A DNA stretch of 64,000 bases from Lenzites betulinus. Lineage: Eukaryota; Basidiomycota; Agaricomycetes; Polyporales; Polyporaceae. This document shows positions 12,487-24,387 of the stretch, one piece after another. A program made the position numbers and the translations under genes. The notes beneath the pieces were generated by a model that was given only the letters and a program-made list of their open reading frames with translations, was not told where the DNA came from and searched no databases. Where the stretch lies: positions 62,001 through 126,000 of the forward strand of contig JABYQU010000004.1 in NCBI GenBank assembly GCA_022264855.1, in the 5' to 3' direction. Each line of letters opens with the position of its first letter. Within the stretch, counting starts at the first letter, position 1.

Positions 12487-13827
12487 CCGGATACGAATAT
12501 GACAACGTCCTAGTGGGTATACGGGTACCGTCGGGGCGCAGACTGCGAGCTAGTGGACTCTGGGAACCCTGCGAGACCGGTCCTAGACGACGCCGAGGTC
12601 CGCCGAGCTTGGCTGCGGCGCACTGAACGAATTTAGCAACACCTGTACGCCGTCCGAGTCTATCCGAGTCAACTGGTTGCGGCAGTTGCAAGTCTGGTAT
12701 GTGTGTGAAGTATTCCGCGGAATGAGTCGTACTGACGCGTGTTTGGAAATGGCAGGTGGACACGATGACAAGGAATACGTCTGGCGCTGACAGACCTGTG
12801 CCTAGCAGCCTGCGACGCGAGATGAGACCACGACATGAAGAAAGCAAGGCTGCCGGCTGACCGAGAGACTCAGATAGAGGATAATAGCCTTGGCCGTTGG
12901 CAAGGTGGACGGTGGTGAGTACGATTGTCTGTCGGGTGTTTCCAGAGTGATGCAGGCGCATTTGCGACGCGCTTCGAGCAGGTTCGCCGGGCGCTGGCCA
13001 TCCGGGCGTTCGGATGTTACATTTGTGACGCAAGTGCGCGGGTGATCGTTCGGCAGACCAATTATCTCCCCGCAAATCTGAGGCACAGGCCATCAGATCT
13101 CGCGGCTGAGTACGAGGCGCGAAGGCGAAGGCGGCAAGGCCACATGCGCCTGCCGCATCGCGATCTAGAGACTGATCCTGGCAACGTCCTCTTTTGTACG
13201 GCTTCCCCAAGGAGGCGGACAATGGATTGCGCCCAGGTGTACATGGGAACGACGCGGTACGTCGACGTTCTGTATGAGATATACGCGTACTCATACGGCT
13301 GGCATCAAGGCTTCGCGACCTTAAACGCGCCGACGCCCGGTGCGTACATTGCGCGTGACCGGAGACGCGTGACCGGCGCGTGACAAGCGCGACGATGACA
13401 GAACGCCTGCGCCTCCGTGCGTGGGCCCGCGGGCGTGGAATTGTGGGAGACGGACTGGCCCGAGCACGGACGGCGCGTCTGGCGTGTGCGCGGGGTGGTC
13501 GGCGCGTGCGAGCGCAATGGACGGAGCGGTGGGACGGAGAGGGCGGGCGGGAGAGGGACGGACGGAAAAGGGAAGGGCAGCCCGGGGGAGCGGGGGCGGC
13601 TGTAGACGTGACGCAGGGGCAGTAAATAACGCGAGGACGGGTCGGTGCGCGTCTTCGCTCTCTCTTCCGTTCCCCATTGTTCTTCCCGGTGTCACCCCGC
13701 CATGTCCCGTCCTTCGCTCTGACCTCCCAATTCCAGTCTGCCCTTTAAAGCCTCCTCGCCCCCTTCGCTTTCTCTATCTTTATTTCCTCCCAGCATCGCC
13801 CGCAGCCCCCCATCCCGCCCCCTCCCA
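12487..13827. other. Intergenic region, no supported gene
   Basis: Reading frames here lack consistent codon bias and familiar motifs. Around 13350-13385 the unit GCGTGAC recurs three times, one copy overlapping an ACGCGT box at 13365-13370. It should hold promoters for HTD2 and for the hypothetical gene at 13828. Confidence 0.4.
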
Positions 13828-14621
13828 ATGGTGCCCATCATCGCCCCCAAGCCGCGCACCGCGCCCGCAAAGCTCGCACACCGCACCAACTCGAGGACCC
13901 TTCCATCGCAGCCCGCAGATCCCACGGAGGACCCTTTCTACGTGAGTGCCGCCCACCTCGCCTACCACAGGCATCTCACCCCTTCCTACAGGTCGTTCCC
14001 GGTCCTCAGGCCCTAAAGGCCTCTCCGCAGCTGCTTTCCCCATTCCGGTTGCCGGAAGATGCAGGACGCCCTAAGGTGCGCTCACTATATGCGCGCTCCG
14101 GTGCACCCGCGCTGACAGATCCGCAGTTATCCAAGCCTGTTCCCTGTAGCCCTAGCAAGAGGCGACGAGGCGTCTCCTCTAATCTATCCCGCTCTGCGCG
14201 TCGCCGCCACAACCCGCGCTCAGAGTGCTGTATCAATACTTTCCCCCGACCCATCACTTCATTCGACGATCTCCCGTGGATATCCGCATTGACAATCGAG
14301 TCTGATCTCACCGATCCCTGGGACATCGCCGACCTCTCTCTTCTCAACGCAGACTGGCAGGGCATGGAGGATGGCGCAGGACCCATACGCCGTCGGAAGA
14401 CTTCCCTCCGCACGGACCCCCTTTCTCGGTCTACACCCGCCCGCAACAATTCTCCCTCCCCGGTTCCCTTTCCCTTCGTGTCGCTGACGGGGGTGCCTCA
14501 CACACCGGCCCCTCGATTTTACGCCGATCCGTCGGAGGTTGTCTTCCAAGGGTTGCGTCCGATCTTCCCGGCAGACATCGACTATCCTCCGCGACCGGTG
14601 GACATACAGCCATCACCTTGA
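13828..14621 (+). CDS. Hypothetical protein rich in Ser/Thr-Pro sites
   Basis: Three exons (13828-13941, 13992-14075, 14127-14621) join in frame to 230 aa with good GT...AG borders. I do not recognise the family. The N terminus is basic (MVPIIAPKPRTAPAKLAHR). Several candidate proline-directed kinase sites are present, including PCSPSKRRR, RSTPARN and NNSPSPV, beside basic residues that suit CDK consensus sites. An acidic/hydrophobic block (SFDDLPWISALTIESDLTD) is the most structured-looking part. There is no membrane segment or signal peptide. A nuclear or cell-cycle-linked disordered protein is a guess from composition only. A 1.2-kb pyrimidine-rich spacer follows. Confidence 0.5.
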
Positions 14622-15868
14622 TCCCGCCTTGCCATACATCCCCTGCCTTCCATCTTTGGAATCTCTCGCCCGCATTCACATCGCATCCGAACATCACTGC
14701 ATTGCATCCATCTATCCCATCTTCCCAGGTTCTGCTGCATACCTCTTTATGGGCCACAGGAGCCCCTACGGATCGTCCGCCCAATGTGTACGGCCATGAC
14801 GCCACGAGCTTTCAATCTGTGCCATCATTGTTCCATCTCCCATCTCCATCTCCATCTGCAAGATCCCGAACCTCTTTCAACTGCTGATGTTTCCTTGCTA
14901 TCGTACTGATGGACATGACTGCCCGATTCGTTTAATATCTTCATTCGCCACCGTCGTGGCGTCGTATATATCGCCGCCGCTGAATTGACTTTCAGTCGGC
15001 GTTTCATCTACTTTGATTTCCCTCCTCCTTACAGCTAAACCCATGCCCAATATACACCGGCACTCCCCCTTCGCACCTATTTCCCTTCTTCCATCCCCTC
15101 CTCTGTTCTCGTATTCCACGCTCTCGAACTATGTCGCTACGTTGTTACTGTCGATATCGCTGTTCACCGCCGCTGATTCTTACGAGCTTTACGTATAATG
15201 TGCTACTTCACGATGTACGCCTGTATTCCGATGTCTCTGAACGAACATCACAATCTCATGTAGATTCAACACTTTATAAGTCCTCTGCGAGCCTCGTCCC
15301 GATGGGCGAAGCATTGGACAGCAAACATTGGGCTCATGCACTTCAATCCAACGCCACAATTAATGAGGTACTAAATGTACTACCACCATATCACCACGGC
15401 AGATACCAGTCTGAGTACTACAATTTGGACAGAAAGCACCGACCTGCCAAGTAATACACCTATAGAGCTGTCGAAACTCGGAAACCTCATGATATAAAAT
15501 GCCAGGAGCTGGATCTCAGTACTTACAGCTACTCGCCTTGTGCATGCGCCGCATGCATTTAGCCCGACCGCGCGCACGCCGCAGCCTATATGCTCCATGG
15601 GGAACTCTCCGCATGCGTTCTCTCCACTCTCATACACACGAACTAAGACGCGAGTCTTTCGCGGACACATTTCGGGCTTAGAAGGGACCTCTGTTTCTCA
15701 TCCCATGAGTCATTACTAGTACACAGTACCGGGCTCGATCGTGGAGGTGGTAGACACCGAGTCAAAGTCGCCATATAGATGGCGACGCGATCCGCTGTCC
15801 CCCCTTCCTCTCTCGTTCGCACCACGACGATCCTTCCCTCCCTCCTTCCCGCCCCGACCTTGACGACG
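14622..15868. other. Pyrimidine-rich spacer
   Basis: Long C/T-rich runs (for example around 14640-14720 and 15060-15120) on the plus strand and no codon-biased frame. Probably the 3' UTR of the upstream gene and the SER1 promoter. Confidence 0.4.
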
Positions 15869-17159
15869 ATGAGTACCGACCACGGCAGAGTGCTCAACTT
15901 CGGCGCGGGCCCCTCCGCGCTCCCACTCTCCGTCCTCGAGGAGGCCCAGCAAGGGCTGCTGAATTTCCGGGGCACTGGCATCGGCATCGCCGAGATCTCC
16001 CACCGCTCGAAGGAGTTCCAAGCGTTCATCGACGAGTTCGAGCGCGACATCCGCACGCAGCTCGAGGTCCCGCCCACGCACCGCATCCTCTTCACCCAGG
16101 GCGGCGGCACGGCGCAGTTCTCCGCCGTCGTGCTCAACCTCCTCGCACGCTACAAGCTCCTGCATCCAGAGGCCACGTCCGCCGAGACCGTGCTCGACTA
16201 CGTAATCACCGGCTCCTGGAGCAAGCAGGCCGCCGCCGAGGCGCAGCGGCTGCGCGCGGGCGCGACGGTGCGCACGGTCGTCGACGCGCGCGTGTACTCC
16301 AAGGACGGCAAGTCGTTCGACAACATACCGCCGCACGCCGAGTTCGCGTTCTCGCCCGCGCCCGCGCTGATCTACTACTGCGAGAACGAGACGGTGGACG
16401 GCGTCGAGTTCGCGCACGACGCGCAGAGCGCGGCCGCGTTCCCGTTCCACCTCCTCCCGCAGGACACGCTCGTGCCGCTCGTGGCGGACTACTCGTCGTC
16501 GTTCATGTGCCGCCCGATCCCGCGCCTCGCGGACCACGCCGTCATCTACGCCGGCGCACAGAAGAACATCGGCCCCGCGGGCCTCACGGTGCTCATCGTG
16601 CGCGAGGACTGCATCGTGGACGTCGACGCGGCGGCGCAGCTCGGCGCGACGCCCGTGCCTATCATCCTGTCGTATAAGCGCATCGCGGACTCGGGCAGCT
16701 TGTACAACACCCCGTCGGTGCTCGCGATCTACCTCGCGGGCCTGGTAGTGAAGCGCATGAAGGAGAACGGCGGCCTGCTGTATTACGAGGAGGTCAACAA
16801 GCGCAAGGCGCAAAAATTGTACGCTGCTATCCACGAGGGCGAGCAGAAGGGCGTGTTCAGGAGGAAGGTGCAGCAAGGCTCGGAGAGCTGGATGAACGCC
16901 GTCTTCGAAGTCCTCGGGGAGGGCGCGGAAAAGAAGTTCCTGGAAGGCGCGGAAAAGGAGGGCATGAAGGGCCTGAAAGGCCATAGATCCGTTGGAGGTG
17001 GGACTCAAGTTTCATTGACTATCTACTCTCTGGCTCACCTCAAACCTTGCAGGCATACGAGTCTCGTTATACAACGCGATCACGGAAAAAGAGGTCGACA
17101 AGCTTCTAGCATACATGGCTCAATTCCTGGCGGAGTCTGTGTCGGAGGCATCGGCGTAG
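15869..17159 (+). CDS. SER1: Phosphoserine aminotransferase
   Basis: Two exons (15869-16997, 17053-17159) give 411 aa. The PLP enzyme converts 3-phosphohydroxypyruvate and glutamate to phosphoserine, the second step of serine synthesis. Visible landmarks are NFGAGPSALPLSVLEEAQQG at the N terminus, HRSKEF, the loop FTQGGGTAQFSAV that contacts the cofactor phosphate, VADYSSSFMCRPI, and AGAQKNIGPAG, in which the lysine forms the PLP Schiff base. The end GIRVSLYNAITEKEVDKLL is encoded by exon 2. The start MSTDHGR matches the usual length; an in-frame ATG at 15779 would add 30 residues with no acids. A tRNA-Ser gene begins 98 bp after the stop. Confidence 0.93.
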
Positions 17160-17257
17160 GGAACGTTAAAGAAACAAGAACAAAGCAATTGTACTGTAGT
17201 ATAACATGTATCTTACAGCACAACGATCAAAAAAGTCATGTAGCACTACACCTCTAT

Positions 17258-17351
17258 GTCACTTTGCCGGAGTGGTTAACGGGATCGCCTGCTATTCATA
17301 GCTGCTAGCGGTTGGGCTTTGCCCGCGAGTGTTCGAATCGCTCAGGTGACG
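17258..17351 (+). tRNA. tRNA-Ser(GCU), intron-containing
   Basis: The acceptor stem GTCACTT (17258-17264) pairs with AGGTGAC (17344-17350). The D arm has CCG...CGG around GAGTGGTTAA, the T arm is GAGTG-TTCGAAT-CGCTC, and a long variable arm (GGGC/GCCC) marks a class II tRNA. The anticodon stem ATCGC/GCGGT holds GCT at 17291-17293. A 12-nt intron (17295-17306) follows position 37 and contains AGC, complementary to the anticodon. The 3' CCA is not encoded, as expected in eukaryotes. Confidence 0.92.
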
Positions 17352-17857
17352 CTCTTTTTGCCTGAAAACGTCTCACTTGTCCGGAGACATGTTCTCCATT
17401 CTCGCCGCCTTCATCACGCCGCCTCCGCTTCGTGCACGTAGACAGACATACGATGCGAGCCCCATCATGCTCGTGGAATCGATCGCCAGCCGCGACTCCG
17501 TCTGCCCGTCCGTGCCGCAAGTACTGACCGCCGCCGCCACCCCCCGTCCTTGGCAGGGGCCACGGTCGAAGGAATTTGCTATGTCATGACAAGTGAGGAC
17601 ATTCGCGCCACTGCCGTATGGGTCATGACATTAATGAACGGATTAAAACTAGAACGGATTGCCGGAGGACACACTTGTAAGCTGTGGAATATAACATGCC
17701 AATTAATATCGCACCTCGTCGGATGTGGCGAAGGAACGGTGTCACAACCTCTCGCGGGAAGTCCATTCGCACCCTAATAGTGGCGTACACCCGTATATAT
17801 AGTACATCCTGGTCTAACAAGTCAACGTGTACAGTATATGATACAAGGATCCAATAA
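17352..17857. other. Spacer, no gene seen
   Basis: Between the tRNA and the 3' end of the Rab GAP gene. The region turns AT-rich after 17590. No coding support. Confidence 0.4.
17355..17359 (+). terminator. Pol III terminator of tRNA-Ser(GCU)
   Basis: A run of five T begins 4 bases after the tRNA. Confidence 0.7.
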
Positions 17858-20800
17858 TCACTGTCCTGCCTTCAGGAGCTCGCGCAGATCGTCGCTGATG
17901 ATCGCCCGCTTGCTCGGCGAGGGGGCGTCCGCCGCGGTAATGCTGGCGCTGCCGGCCCTCCGCCGCCGGAGGGTGTTCGCCGAGGAGGCGTTCTCGGCCT
18001 CCTTGCGATCGACGTCGGCGACCAGCTGGGAGAAGGAGAGGAAGAGCACCTCCGCCTGCGCGAGCGTGCTGTCCAGCTCGATCGACATGCTCAGCTCGTT
18101 GCAGTACTACGGCCGAGTATGGTTAGATGGTCATCTAGCGGCTGAATGTCGGACGTCATACCTTGAGGATTTCATCGAACTGGCGATAGAAGCGGAGACA
18201 AACGGCGCGGTAATGATTAGTTGCGCGTTTTGGGGGAGAGTGCTGGAACATACCTCAACGAGATAGCGGAGGATTACGTCCCGGTGCGACTCGAGCACCG
18301 CCAGCGCCACAAAGAGCACGAACTGAGTGCTGTAGTAGTCTGTCCAGAGCACTTCCCATAACCTCAGCACGTCGTCGAAGGGGAATTCTCGTTTGAAGGA
18401 TATCAGAATCCATCTGGAATAGCCTGATTGAGCATGTTGCCACACATTTTTTATGGCGTCTCTTGACGTACCGGAAACAGAAGAACAGATTGAGGCCGTC
18501 AGTTTTCTCTGTGAAGCAGGAAGCAGGCGGTGAGACGTGCGACGCTTGTCTCAAAATAAAGTCTTACCAAAGTGACGGTATAGCTCGGGATCCATGACCG
18601 AAATCAACTGCTGCAGGGTGGATAGCTGCTTCTTCATCCCGCTTTGATCTCTCAGGAAGTTGTGTTTCTGATGAGACGCATTAGTGGCTGTATCTCGATG
18701 CAGTATGAAACGGTGTTTACCATGCGCTCCATGATTTGGACAAAACACCAGAAAGTCATCTCTTCGTCCCCGCCCATAACGACATAGACCGGAGCGCAAA
18801 GGTCAGACATTCCTTGAACATAACCTACACGCCACGAATCAGCCTCTTTATCACTGGCAGCCACATATCAGACTCACCGAGCTCTTTCTCGTAGAAGTTA
18901 TACGTCAGAAGGATGCTAGCAAGCCGCTCGATATGCTCGTTGGTGGGAGCTTGTGCGCCAATATCCCCGAGCTGTGGCGATATCGTGGAATAGCGCATGT
19001 GCATGCCTTTCTCGTTCTCGCTCTCTTCTACTGTCGGTGTTGTCTGCGCGAATAGGGGTTGAGTACGATCGGTCCTGCGGCAATCGACATCAATGCGATG
19101 TCGTTCCTGTAGCAGAACTTCAGCGATTACACGACAAGCTGATTGAGACTTAGGAGCGCACCTCGATTACGTCCTGACGGTCGAACACCTCGGGGACACC
19201 CCACCATTCATCCTTCAGCGCACGATACTTCTCACTGGGAAGAACGTCAATACGTTGTTGGAGGAAAGGAAGGCCATGTGAGACATACCGCTTCTCCTCC
19301 CAGTCATGAGCTCTTTGCGCGGCATCACCGCTCCAGTCTTTAACACCCAATAGATACGGCCAGATTTCCTTCCGCATGTCGTGCTCAATGCCTCTTCGAA
19401 AGACCTCTCTACGCATCTCCTCTTTGCGAATCTTCGGCACCCCCGCAGAATCGAACCAACTTCTCCACATCTTCTCGGTCACCGGGTGTTGGGGGTCTCT
19501 CGCGGACTTCGGTCTTGGCAACGTCGTCGTAGACTGCAGCAGCTCGAATATTCCCAACGACGAATCCTCCTCTGCGAGGTCAGAGGTCCCCGCCGGAAGC
19601 GCCTGAGCCTCGCGCAGGCGTGCCCGCTCACCCTCTTCGGCGACAATCCGCGCCCAGCGAGCCAGGTACACCCGTGCGCTCTCGAACTCACCGACACCGC
19701 CCTTCTCGACCCAGCTGCCCCATTCCAGATCCCCGTTTGCGTTCACGAGGCTTCTTACGGGGTCCGGAAGGTGGGGTACGATGGGCTTCGCGAGCGGGTG
19801 CGAAAGGATATGTTGCGCCGCATGTGCGGCATGTCGGGTGATCTGCGAGAATGACTGGAGGAGGGCCATTCGCGCGGGTGAGGCTGATGCCGACGAGGTC
19901 GACACGGGCGAGAGGGACTTGTGCAGGATGGAGGAGCGCTCGGAGTAGGGATTAGTTATGGTTGACAACGGTCTAGGACGCCGGTGAGCAGGGATAGGGG
20001 AGTGCGAGTTCGCGTACGACGACTGCGCCAGAATGTCGTCTACAGCGTCGTCAGAGAACAGGGGTGTTGAGTGTGTCTCGATGTCGTCTCGAGATGGATC
20101 AATCAAGTACAGGTTGGACTGCAAGCAGGAGCGCAGGATGTGACAGTACGACCGAACCTTGGCTAGGAGGTCTTCGCCACCCCATGTGCTGCCCTTGGGT
20201 GCCGTCTCCGACGGCGGTGGTGGGTAAGACATGGGGCGCGTTTCGACAGGAGACTTGACGGGCATGGTGAATGAGCGAGACTCATCGTCGTGGAAGTGCA
20301 GTGTGGGCAGAGTCGAGCCACTAATGAGGTTTATGGCAATGGATCCGTCTGTCTCAGTCATAATATAGTCAGGTTGGGTAATCACATGTTGCGAGGGTAC
20401 TTACACCAGGAGGACAGGGATGGCGGGTTGACAATCAGGGAGTATATCGAAGTCAGAGGCACAGAGAATGCATACGACTCGGGTCTTTGGACCGGAAGGT
20501 CGATGAGAACGGCATCTGCTGCGCGGTGAGTCTCTGTCAGGCGAACATTGAACACCCACCGACCTTCATCCTCATCATCCGTTACCGCATGTTCTTCAAC
20601 CCTGACAAACTTATCCCACTCTGTGGGCCCTTTCTCGTTCAAGAGCGACTCTGGAATCCATGCTAGTAGGTATGTCGGTTGCGGTGACTCCTGCCGCGGA
20701 CGTCATTGCGCGCTCCGTTACGCTGTGGCAATCGGCTCACCTTCTTGACCAAAGCCACGAAGCCCGGGATGTTGTCGCGGGCGTAAGCGGTTGGGTTGAC

Positions 20801-20920
20801 GTACACCTTGGACTTGCTATAAAGAAGCCGATGCCTATAATCATCTGAGCTGCCTTCTGAGGATCCGGACGCCGCGAGAACATCCTGGGAGCTAAGGTCA
20901 CTGCGCTTGATCTCGACCAT
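17858..20920 (-). CDS. GYP7: TBC-domain Rab GTPase-activating protein, GYP7/TBC1D15 type
   Basis: Multi-exon gene of roughly 850 aa. The start is the ATG at 20920 (MVEIKRSDLSSQD). The N-terminal third resembles the Rab-binding domain of Gyp7/TBC1D15 (VYVNPTAYARDNIPGFVALV, then VRVEEHAVTDDEDEG). A Ser-rich linker follows, then the TBC domain: EIWPYLLGVKDW, the arginine-finger motif IDVDCRRTDR (I-x-x-D-x-x-R), the glutamine-finger motif YVQGMSDLCAPVY, and FCFRWILISFKREF with RLWEVLWTDYYS. Both catalytic fingers are intact, so GAP activity is expected; Gyp7 acts on Ypt7/Rab7 at the vacuole. The C-terminal tail is Arg/Ser-rich. It diverges from the eS21 gene over about 415 bp containing a CACGTG box near 21175. 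Confidence 0.9.
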
Positions 20921-21335
20921 GTCGTCCACCTGCGCGTATTCCCATGAGCTTTCGCTGTGGCACGCCTGCTAGCTACTCACAGATATAGTGGAGAGAGTAC
21001 CGTCGAAAGCTGGTGGTTGTGGCGATCCGCGCATCAGAGCGGCATGGGTGTATAAATCGCGGCCGGGCTGCTGCGTCTGTGGTCCAAGTGCGGACCTGGG
21101 CTCGGAGTGCGCAGGCGTTTCCCCGCTGCGCCGCGGGCGCTTGTGCGCGTAGCCCGGCGCGTCATTCCTCGCGTCACGTGCCCGGCGCGGTTTCTCGAAG
21201 CTGTCCGCTTTCGGAGGGAGAACAAACAAGGCCAAGCAGAATCCTGCAACTGTACAGTTTCTAACCTTACGCTTTCTGCATACCGCCGCCAACGCCCGCC
21301 GCCGCCTCGCCGCACCAAAAGTCCACTTTCTAGCC

Positions 21336-21781
21336 ATGGAGAACGATCAGGTGTGTTTCTGCGATGTACAGCGATACACGAACGAAATTCTGAGCGATTT
21401 CTGTCATTTCTAGGGTATTCTTGTCGACCTTTACGTCCCCCGCAAGTGCGCGGCGACCAGTGCGTAGCCTAGAAAGATTCGACGCAACAGACAAGGAGAT
21501 GCTGACCGCTCCATTCTTTGCAGACCGTCTCATCACCTCCAAGGACCACGCGTCCGTACAAATCAGCGTCGTGGATGTCGACGCGGACGGCAAGGCATTG
21601 TCCACCTCCACCACTTTCGCGCTTAGCGGTGCGGTCCGGGCTATGGGCGAGAGCGACGACTCCCTGAACCGCCTTGCGACGAAGGCCGGCTGTGAGTACA
21701 GTCTATGATGCCCTATGCCTCGTTAACTAATCAGCATGCAAACCCGCAGTGCTCCGGAACGTATGGTCGTACCAGAAGTAA
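21336..21781 (+). CDS. RPS21: 40S ribosomal protein eS21
   Basis: Four exons (21336-21350, 21414-21459, 21524-21691, 21750-21781) give 86 aa, the usual size. The first exon encodes only MENDQ. The protein reads [37 protein letters not shown], then [20 protein letters not shown] and NVWSYQK at the end, all conserved in eS21. It is a small-subunit protein needed for late 18S rRNA maturation. Its promoter is shared with the divergent GYP7 gene; its 3' end converges with the lipid phosphatase gene 340 bp away. Confidence 0.95.
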
Positions 21782-22121
21782 TTCGCTGTTTTGGAGTTGC
21801 TCTCGTCATTGTATCTGTCCTTCTATCATCATCTCGCGCCGCTGGCACGCCAGCTACCTGTAAAAGAGGCAACATATTATGGTGCTCGACCCGCCTCGTC
21901 CAAGAACTGTCCAATCGGTGGATGATCCCATATTGAACCTTCTGGTAAGCCCGAGCAATTCAGTGACACTCAAGTCGGCACCAGTAGGCCCACGGAAACA
22001 AGTATCGAACGAGGCCATGTGAACTAGCAACGGCGAACCACCCTAAGCAATGTTGAATACCTAGCTAGCGAGGCTATAAGCTATTTAGTCATATAAAGTA
22101 ACACTCTGCTACATGGTACAG
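21782..22121. other. Convergent 3' spacer
   Basis: Lies between the stops of RPS21 and the lipid phosphatase gene. No gene seen. Confidence 0.4.
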
Positions 22122-23765
22122 CTACTCATGCCATGTCTCCTTCCTCGAATCCCCGCCTACAGGAGGAGCTGCCAGACGCGTAGTCGCTGCCGCAAACGTT
22201 TCTTCGTCCCCTATGCTCGGCCGGTCGGAATAGCGTCTCTCCTGTCGAGGACGCGTTGCGCCGTTAGCCGGTGAGATGTTTGGTAACACTATCGCCGAAG
22301 TCTCGGTATCGTCTCGTGTGTGCGTAGGGAGCATATGGCCCCCCCGTTTGATGCGTGGAGAGTACGGCTTGTGTGACGCCTCGGACTGCAGCGGAGGGTA
22401 GTATTGCCGATATGAGAAGTACGCGATGACGACCCCCACGATGGATCCGGTGAGGACGTCCTGCCAGTGGTGCCGGTAGTCCATCGTGCGCGATATGGCA
22501 ACCAAAGCAGCACCAGACAGGGGTGCGAGAGCGAGCCAGGCCTTCACCTGGAGTGCAAGATACGTAAGTGGGGTGTGCTTTATGCAAGGGAGTGGGACGG
22601 GAACGTACGGTGTGCCCTTTCCTGTCAAATAGGTGTAACTTCCCTGCAAGATAAAACGCGAGGAAGCCGAGGCCCGCGAATGACACTATGACGAGTGCCG
22701 TTTAGAACCGTTAACAAGAGTCTTCCATTGAACCTACAGCTTGAATGACCGCTGAAGAAACTCTTCCAGCCATCTTGGAGTATATGGTTATCCGTTTGGG
22801 TGCATATAGCCACTGTGGACAGTCCAAGCGGAGGGTCGACCGCCCCGGGTGTAGGTATGCATCGTGCAATCAGGTCTAGGACGTTGTCAGCGTTGAGGAC
22901 ACGTCGACGTAAGAGATTATGTACCGGGACGAGGGCGTCCGACAGTAATCTTCACGAACTGGGTTATGCTGCCAGTTAGAGACAAGGATAGGAGCACTTT
23001 TGGCGGTCAGTGATTCTTCCCTGTCCCCCAAACTAATGCACTTACAACCCAGCCAACTGCTGTGAAGGTCCCACCAGGAGCGGATAGTAAGTACGTTGAT
23101 TATTGGTTGTAGTACAAGCGGCGCAACACCGCATATCATATACAGCGCGATGGGCTAGAAAACCATAAGAGATCATGATAGAAAGCCCATTAAATTGCAA
23201 CTCACTGGTACGCGCTCGTGTACAGCGAACCTGGGCATGGCCAGTGGTTTGAGAAACCACTCAAGGGAAGATTAAATTAGAGCTCACGTATGGAGTAGTC
23301 TGCAAGAAGATGATTGAGTTATAACAGGTCTAGATTATAGAACCGCGAACTTACGATGTATCTGTCAACGAGAATTCTCTCTTGAACCCCTTGACAAAGT
23401 CCAGCCCAAAGAAAGCAGCACTAGTGCAGGATTAGCGTGGCATTCGCGTGGCATTTGGCCACACTTACGCTAGTACAATACAAACGATCCTGGACGGCCA
23501 CGCTGCGTAAGTCCCGAAGGCGCCTGTTGGACCACATCCTCCATCAAACTCACCAGTCCGGTGCGTACGAGCGCACCAACACCCAAACACGCTTCCCGTT
23601 CGACATGACGTTCGAGGTACCCTGAGGTGTGTCCACAGCAGTTCGGGTCGCGTGAGCGGCGGAAGAGACTTGTGGCGGGTAGCTGTGAGAATCCGGGGTC
23701 GAATGAAGGGGCTGGAGTAAGTACGCCTCTGGTTGTTCGGGGTCGTGCAGTCGTTGGTAGGACAT
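22122..23765 (-). CDS. DPP1: PAP2-family lipid phosphate phosphatase, DPP1/LPP1-like
   Basis: A multi-exon integral membrane phosphatase of diacylglycerol pyrophosphate and phosphatidate. The three PAP2 signature blocks are present: KITVGRPRP (K-x6-R-P), FFSGHSS (SGH), and SRTMDYRHHWQDVLTGS (S-R-x5-H-x3-D). Hydrophobic segments surround them, including DWIVCIVLAAFFGLDFV near the N terminus, which is followed by KGFKREFSLTDTS and PYAVHERVP. The exon 1 to 2 junction is 23554/23489, with the acceptor at the AG of an AGG codon; that choice restores the membrane helix. The start at 23765 (MSYQRLHDPEQ) is a preference; the ATG at 23606 (MSNGKRVWV) is possible. The Arg-rich C-terminal tail is cytosolic-like. 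Confidence 0.85.
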
Positions 23766-24387
23766 CAACGTCAAGCACGTTCGGGAGAGGGAATGTGTGA
23801 GCCCTCTGGGGGCGCAGGTGGGATTAAGAAGCAAGACGGGCGGTGCCCAGCGCGGTGTCCCCGGCAGGTTTCTCCGGCGTCTTGGCCGGCACGGCCATGA
23901 GCGGTGCGCGAGCCTCACCGCGATTCGCCCGACATCGCTTTGTTGTTCAGCAACCATGGTACCATTCTTTAACTTGAATGTAATAGAAGCAACCCCGTGA
24001 ACACCATGAGGTCATGTCCCAGCATCTTGCGTACGTCCCTTTACGAAACACGCCGATGCACGTTGTACTGACAGCGCCTTGTGGAGGTTCTTGCGAGACC
24101 CTCAAATCACTTCCAAGACAGAGACACTACTCAACCCATAGCTAGTACGATAAGTTACGGCAGATAGACATCTTCCCATCGAGCGTCTTGTGGATACTAC
24201 CGCTGCGAACCCAGGTGCACGCCGTCATGACTCCTGGCAGGTGACTGCCAATTGACCGGCCAAAAGTCTGGCATCGACCGGTGAACTATGTCACTAAGTC
24301 CTCTAGGCATATAAATGAGCTGCGCTACTGTCAACATCTACACCAAACCTTCCTCTCGCCTCCTTCTATACGCGTCTCCTCGCAGTC
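23766..24387. other. Spacer between divergent genes
   Basis: About 620 bp with no codon-biased frame, presumably holding both promoters. ATATAAAT at about 24309 is a TATA-like box 79 bp before the decarboxylase start. Confidence 0.45.

Noticed and set aside
12191..13294. Minus-strand open frame of 367 codons spanning the HTD2 5' end and spacer
   Set aside because: Overlaps HTD2 exons in another frame and lacks bias in the spacer.
15716..17008. 430-codon open frame antisense to SER1
   Set aside because: Arg/Glu/Val/Leu-rich shadow of a GC-rich gene; SER1 on the plus strand is certain.
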